In this document: piece by piece, positions 61,099 to 64,000 of the stretch
How positions within the stretch are numbered: the stretch's first letter is position 1
Layout of the letters: each line of letters starts with the position of its first letter
Assembly: GCF_001238275.1 (NCBI RefSeq)
Contig: NZ_LGTB01000002.1
Span: 273,284 to 337,283, forward strand
DNA from: Bradyrhizobium viridifuturi
GTDB taxonomy: Bacteria; Pseudomonadota; Alphaproteobacteria; Rhizobiales; Xanthobacteraceae
Direction of reading: 5' to 3'
DNA length: 64,000 bases
The notes under the pieces: generated by a model
Database searches by the model: none
What the model saw: the letters and a program-made list of their open reading frames with translations, nothing else
Told to the model about the DNA's origin: nothing
Position numbers and translations under genes: made by a program

Positions 61099-62616
61099 AT
61101 GACCGTAGCGATCGAGATGGGACAAACGACGGCCGGCGCATCGGCGGCCATCGACCTCGAGGAGCTGTTGGCGACACGTCTCCTGGTGCAGGGCAATTCG
61201 GGTTCCGGCAAATCCCATCTGCTGCGCCGGCTGCTGGAACAGAGCGCGCCGTGGGTGCAGCAGACCATCATCGATCCCGAGGGCGACTTCGTTACCCTGG
61301 CCGAGCGGTTCGGTCACCTCGTCATCGACGCCGAAGACCACACCGAGCGCAGTTTGCAGGTCGCCGGCGAACGCGTGCGCATTCATCGCGTCTCCACCGT
61401 GCTCAATCTCGAAGGGCTCGACGCCGAGAACCAGATGCGGCGCGCTGCCGCCTTCCTGGGCGGAATGTTCGAGGTTCCCCGCGATCACTGGTATCCGATG
61501 CTGGTGGTGGTCGACGAGGCGCAACTGTTCGCGCCGGCAGTCGCAGGCGAAGTCTCCGACGAGGCGCGCAAGCTGTCGCTCGGCGCGATGACCAATTTGA
61601 TGTGCCGCGGCCGCAAGCGCGGCCTTGCGGGGATCATCGCGACCCAGCGGCTGGCGAAGCTCGCCAAGAATGTCGCGGCCGAGGCGTCGAACTTCCTGAT
61701 GGGTCGCACCTTCCTCGATATCGACATGGCGCGCGCCGCCGACCTGCTCGGCATGGAGCGGCGGCAGGCGGAGGCTTTCCGCGACCTCGAGCGCGGACAA
61801 TTTATGGCGCTTGGCCCGGCGCTTTCGCGCCGTCCGCTTGGCCTGCGCATCGGTCCAACCGACACGCAGCCGCGCAACGCGGCGCCGCGACTGATGCCGC
61901 TACCGGAAGCGGCACTCGAAGACGCGCGCGCCATCATCCTCGCGGCCCCACCGCCCGAGACGGCGGCCAGGCCGCCGCGCCGGGCGCCGGCGCCCGACCT
62001 GCTCAGCCAATTGATGGCTGCCAAGTCGACCACACCGGAGATCGATCCCGAGACTGCGGAACCGCCGCCGAGCGCCGAGCAACTGGCCGAGCGGCGTGAG
62101 CGGCTGGATCGCATCCTGCGCGCCATTCTCGCCGAGCCCGACGCCGGCTTCCGTGCCATCGGCGTGCTCTATCAGGAGTTCGTGGTGCGCTGCCGGATCG
62201 AGGGGCTCGGCGCCGTGGTGCCGGAGCTGACCGACTTCCGCCGCATGCTGACGCGCGCCCGCGCCGGGCTCGGCACCGAGATCGCGGAAGACGACGCCTG
62301 GCAGGATGTGCAGCTGCGCGCCGCGATCCTGCCCGAGGACATGCAGGGCGTCTTCATGATGATCGCCCGTGCCGCGAAGGAAGGCTGGCCCTGCCCGAGC
62401 GATGCCGCGATCGCCCGCGCCTATGGCACGCATTCGCTGCGCCGCGCCCGGCATCTTCTGACCTACATCGAGGAGCAGGGCCTGATCGTCTGCCAGCTTG
62501 ATGGTGCCGGACGGCGGATCGTGACACTCGTCGAGCTCGCCTGGGCCACGGCCGCGGCCGACCCGAATGTCGACGAGGTACCGGCGGAAGCAGCCTGCAA
62601 CAGCTCGGCTCCGTGA
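61099..62616 (+). CDS. HerA-like ATP-binding protein (DUF87 family)
   Basis: The 505-residue protein has a Walker A VQGNSGSGKSHLLRR near residue 35, DPEGDFVTLAERFGH after it, Walker B MLVVVDEAQLFAPAV, and IATQRLAKLAKN with an Arg finger. DUF87 ATPases are FtsK/HerA-type motors. No nuclease (NurA) or DNA-modification gene is adjacent, so its DNA-processing role is uncertain. The C-terminal half (about 280-505) is family-specific and Ala/Pro-rich in its first part. Confidence 0.85.
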   Translation: MTVAIEMGQTTAGASAAIDLEELLATRLLVQGNSGSGKSHLLRRLLEQSAPWVQQTIIDPEGDFVTLAERFGHLVIDAEDHTERSLQVAGERVRIHRVSTVLNLEGLDAENQMRRAAAFLGGMFEVPRDHWYPMLVVVDEAQLFAPAVAGEVSDEARKLSLGAMTNLMCRGRKRGLAGIIATQRLAKLAKNVAAEASNFLMGRTFLDIDMARAADLLGMERRQAEAFRDLERGQFMALGPALSRRPLGLRIGPTDTQPRNAAPRLMPLPEAALEDARAIILAAPPPETAARPPRRAPAPDLLSQLMAAKSTTPEIDPETAEPPPSAEQLAERRERLDRILRAILAEPDAGFRAIGVLYQEFVVRCRIEGLGAVVPELTDFRRMLTRARAGLGTEIAEDDAWQDVQLRAAILPEDMQGVFMMIARAAKEGWPCPSDAAIARAYGTHSLRRARHLLTYIEEQGLIVCQLDGAGRRIVTLVELAWATAAADPNVDEVPAEAACNSSAP

Positions 62617-62679
62617 TCGGAGGGTGAGCGGCGAAGCGCCGGACACGGGCAGGACCCCGAGATGCCGCAGTTACAAAAA

Positions 62680-62699
62680 GGCCCGCCGAGAGGCGGGCC
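62680..62699. terminator. bidirectional terminator between HerA and the repeat protein
   Basis: An 8-bp stem (GGCCCGCC / GGCGGGCC) with loop GAGA is preceded by AAAAA and followed by TTTCGTTT, so it has a U-tract in both directions. It lies 63 bp past the HerA stop and 66 bp past the repeat-protein stop. Confidence 0.8.
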
Positions 62700-62765
62700 G
62701 TTTCGTTTCTCTGGATGGGCGAAGCCACCTTGTCTCGGCGGCTCCGCACGCCTCATCTACAGGCC

Positions 62766-64000
62766 TCACGCGTGCTGCGGTTGCGCCAGCTGGCTGACCT
62801 GCGTCGCCGGCGGATCGACAACCAGGGTACCGCCATGGCCGTCGCTCGAGGTCGTGAAGGTCGAGGCCATATAGTTGCCCAGCAGCGCAATGCTCGCCGT
62901 GACGGTGCCGTCCGTCACCGTGAGCGTTCCGTTCGTGCTGGTTCCGCTGAAGCTCGGCGTTTGAACGTTCGCGAAACTGATATTCGCGAAATCGATCGCG
63001 TCCGAACCCGTCATCCCGGCGACGGTGCCGTTGAAGCTCGCCGAATTATCGAGCTTCAGCGTTCCCGTCGAACCCAGGAACGACACGGCGGCGTTCGAAG
63101 CCCCCGGCAATTCCAGGGTAGCGCCCGTTGCGATGCTGGCGCTGCTCGGGCTCTCCCCCGTTACGTTGAAGGACTGCCAGGCCCCCCACGCCGTGCCGTC
63201 ATAGGCCCGGATCCAGAGCTGGTCGGTGCCCGAGCCGGCCTGATAGGTCGCCTGGGAAAGCTGCGCCGCGGTGACGTCGATCTCGGTATTCGCCGGCTCG
63301 TTGATGCCGCCGACGTTCCAACGTCCGTTCGTGTTGGTATCCCACAGCGCATACTTCGTGATGGGATCGCCGTCGGCGTCCGTCGCCGTGACGAGGTTCG
63401 CGGCAGCAAAGGTCTGCCCCGAGACCGTCACGACGTTGGCGACCGCGACCGTCGGCGCCTGGTTCGTCGCGGTGGCCGTGAAGGCCGTCCAGCTGCTCCA
63501 CTCGCTGCCATCGTTGGCCCGCACGTAGAGCGTATCCGACGGCGAGCCGCCGGGACCGAACACGTAGCTGACCTGTGACAGGTTCGCCGCCGCGACATCG
63601 ATCTCGGTGCTGGCGGCCTGGGCGACGCCGTTGACCACGAAGTGGCCGTTGCCGCCGGTGTCCCAGAACGCGTACTGGGTCATCGTATCGCTGTCGGCGT
63701 CGGTGACCGAGAACAGGCCGGTCGCTGCGATCGAATGGTCGTGAATTCCGCTGACATTCGCCGCCGTCACGACCGGAGCATGGTCGGGCCCCGGTGTTGC
63801 CGTGAATGCAGCCCAGCTGCTCCACTTCGATCCGTCGTTGGCCCGCACGTAGAGCGTGTCCGACGGCGAGCCGCCGGGACCGAACACGTAGCTGACCTGC
63901 GACAGGTTTGCCGCCGAGACATCGATCTCGACATTGGCGGCCTGGGCGACGCCATTGACCACCCAATGGCCGTTGCCGCCGGTGTCCCAGAATGCGTATT
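62766..64000 (-). CDS. giant secreted repeat protein, C-terminal part (gene enters from beyond the window)
   Basis: The reading frame is open to the end of the window, so only the C-terminus is seen. It contains at least two and a half 108-residue tandem repeats with the conserved pattern TDADSDTMTQYAFWDTGGNG, then ANLSQVSYVFGPGGSPSDTL, then YVRANDG and W-x-x-F. These resemble cadherin-like/VCBS domains of secreted adhesins. The C-terminal domain (FNGTVAGMTGSDAIDFANIS to GNYMASTFTTSSDGHGGTLV) is the type found at the end of large rhizobial proteins. A type I secretion signal is possible. The repeats are nearly identical at the DNA level (period 324 bp). Confidence 0.8.
   Translation of the reverse strand, partial: YAFWDTGGNGHWVVNGVAQAANVEIDVSAANLSQVSYVFGPGGSPSDTLYVRANDGSKWSSWAAFTATPGPDHAPVVTAANVSGIHDHSIAATGLFSVTDADSDTMTQYAFWDTGGNGHFVVNGVAQAASTEIDVAAANLSQVSYVFGPGGSPSDTLYVRANDGSEWSSWTAFTATATNQAPTVAVANVVTVSGQTFAAANLVTATDADGDPITKYALWDTNTNGRWNVGGINEPANTEIDVTAAQLSQATYQAGSGTDQLWIRAYDGTAWGAWQSFNVTGESPSSASIATGATLELPGASNAAVSFLGSTGTLKLDNSASFNGTVAGMTGSDAIDFANISFANVQTPSFSGTSTNGTLTVTDGTVTASIALLGNYMASTFTTSSDGHGGTLVVDPPATQVSQLAQPQHA

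Overview
The window is GC-rich and densely coded. Several traits point to an alphaproteobacterium of the Bradyrhizobium/Rhodopseudomonas type: GapR, DUF1244, DUF1036 and DUF3052 proteins, a tolQRAB-pal-cpoB-tilS-ftsH order, OpgC, a CtrA-type box, a Zur-type box, FixK-type boxes and several families of intergenic palindromes. The genus is an inference; no rRNA or tRNA gene is present to settle it.

Region 1 (about 1-11,900) reads as a low-oxygen/stress island. It holds CBS and BON proteins, a beta-CASP metallo-beta-lactamase nuclease, a LOG-family nucleotide hydrolase, a CysQ phosphatase, a nitroreductase, a secreted trypsin-like protease, a c-type cytochrome and a broken MFS exporter. Its unifying feature is a set of nine 14-bp palindromes of the FNR/FixK type (TTGAY-N4-RTCAA, exact or with one or two mismatches). 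Seven of them lie 52-66 nt upstream of a start codon. One exact box is not placed before a gene. It is followed at promoter spacing by a TCTAAT hexamer and then by a strong intrinsic terminator, which suggests a small RNA of about 70 nt.

Region 2 (12,600-19,000) is ordinary core genome: gapR, a DUF1244 gene, DUF1036-pyk, an OsmC protein, a frameshifted TetR gene and a large membrane protein. About 870 bp without a convincing gene separates it from region 1.

Region 3 (19,000-33,100) runs on the minus strand and holds the cell-envelope cluster: tolQ-tolR-tolA-tolB, then a GGDEF-EAL protein and a FeeM-like N-acyltransferase, then pal-cpoB-tilS-ftsH-DUF3052, and a branched-chain amino acid type binding protein. 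A perfect CtrA-type site precedes the FeeM-like gene.

Region 4 (33,700-45,700) has crcB, sodB, a GNAT, a MATE exporter, DUF2147 and DUF3095 proteins, a COG0523 zinc GTPase behind a Zur-like palindrome, a DUF2278 gene, htpG with a heat-shock-like promoter, a zinc-ribbon MBL protein, an AraC regulator and a divergent ECF-like sigma factor.

Region 5 (45,700-56,200) is catabolic: a ribose-type ABC importer, a GST, a xylulokinase, and a run asparaginase - aspartate 4-decarboxylase - aspartate/alanine antiporter that can form a proton-motive decarboxylation cycle. Region 6 (56,800-64,000) has an acyl-CoA dehydrogenase with a TetR regulator, OpgC, AlaX, a HerA-like ATPase and the C-terminal part of a giant secreted protein built of 108-residue repeats.

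Six small indels break five otherwise well-conserved genes (MFS, TetR, ABC binding protein, cpoB twice, DUF2278). Each is compatible with loss of one or two bases from a short run or doublet. The simplest reading is draft-assembly error rather than gene decay, so these genes should be re-checked before being called pseudogenes.
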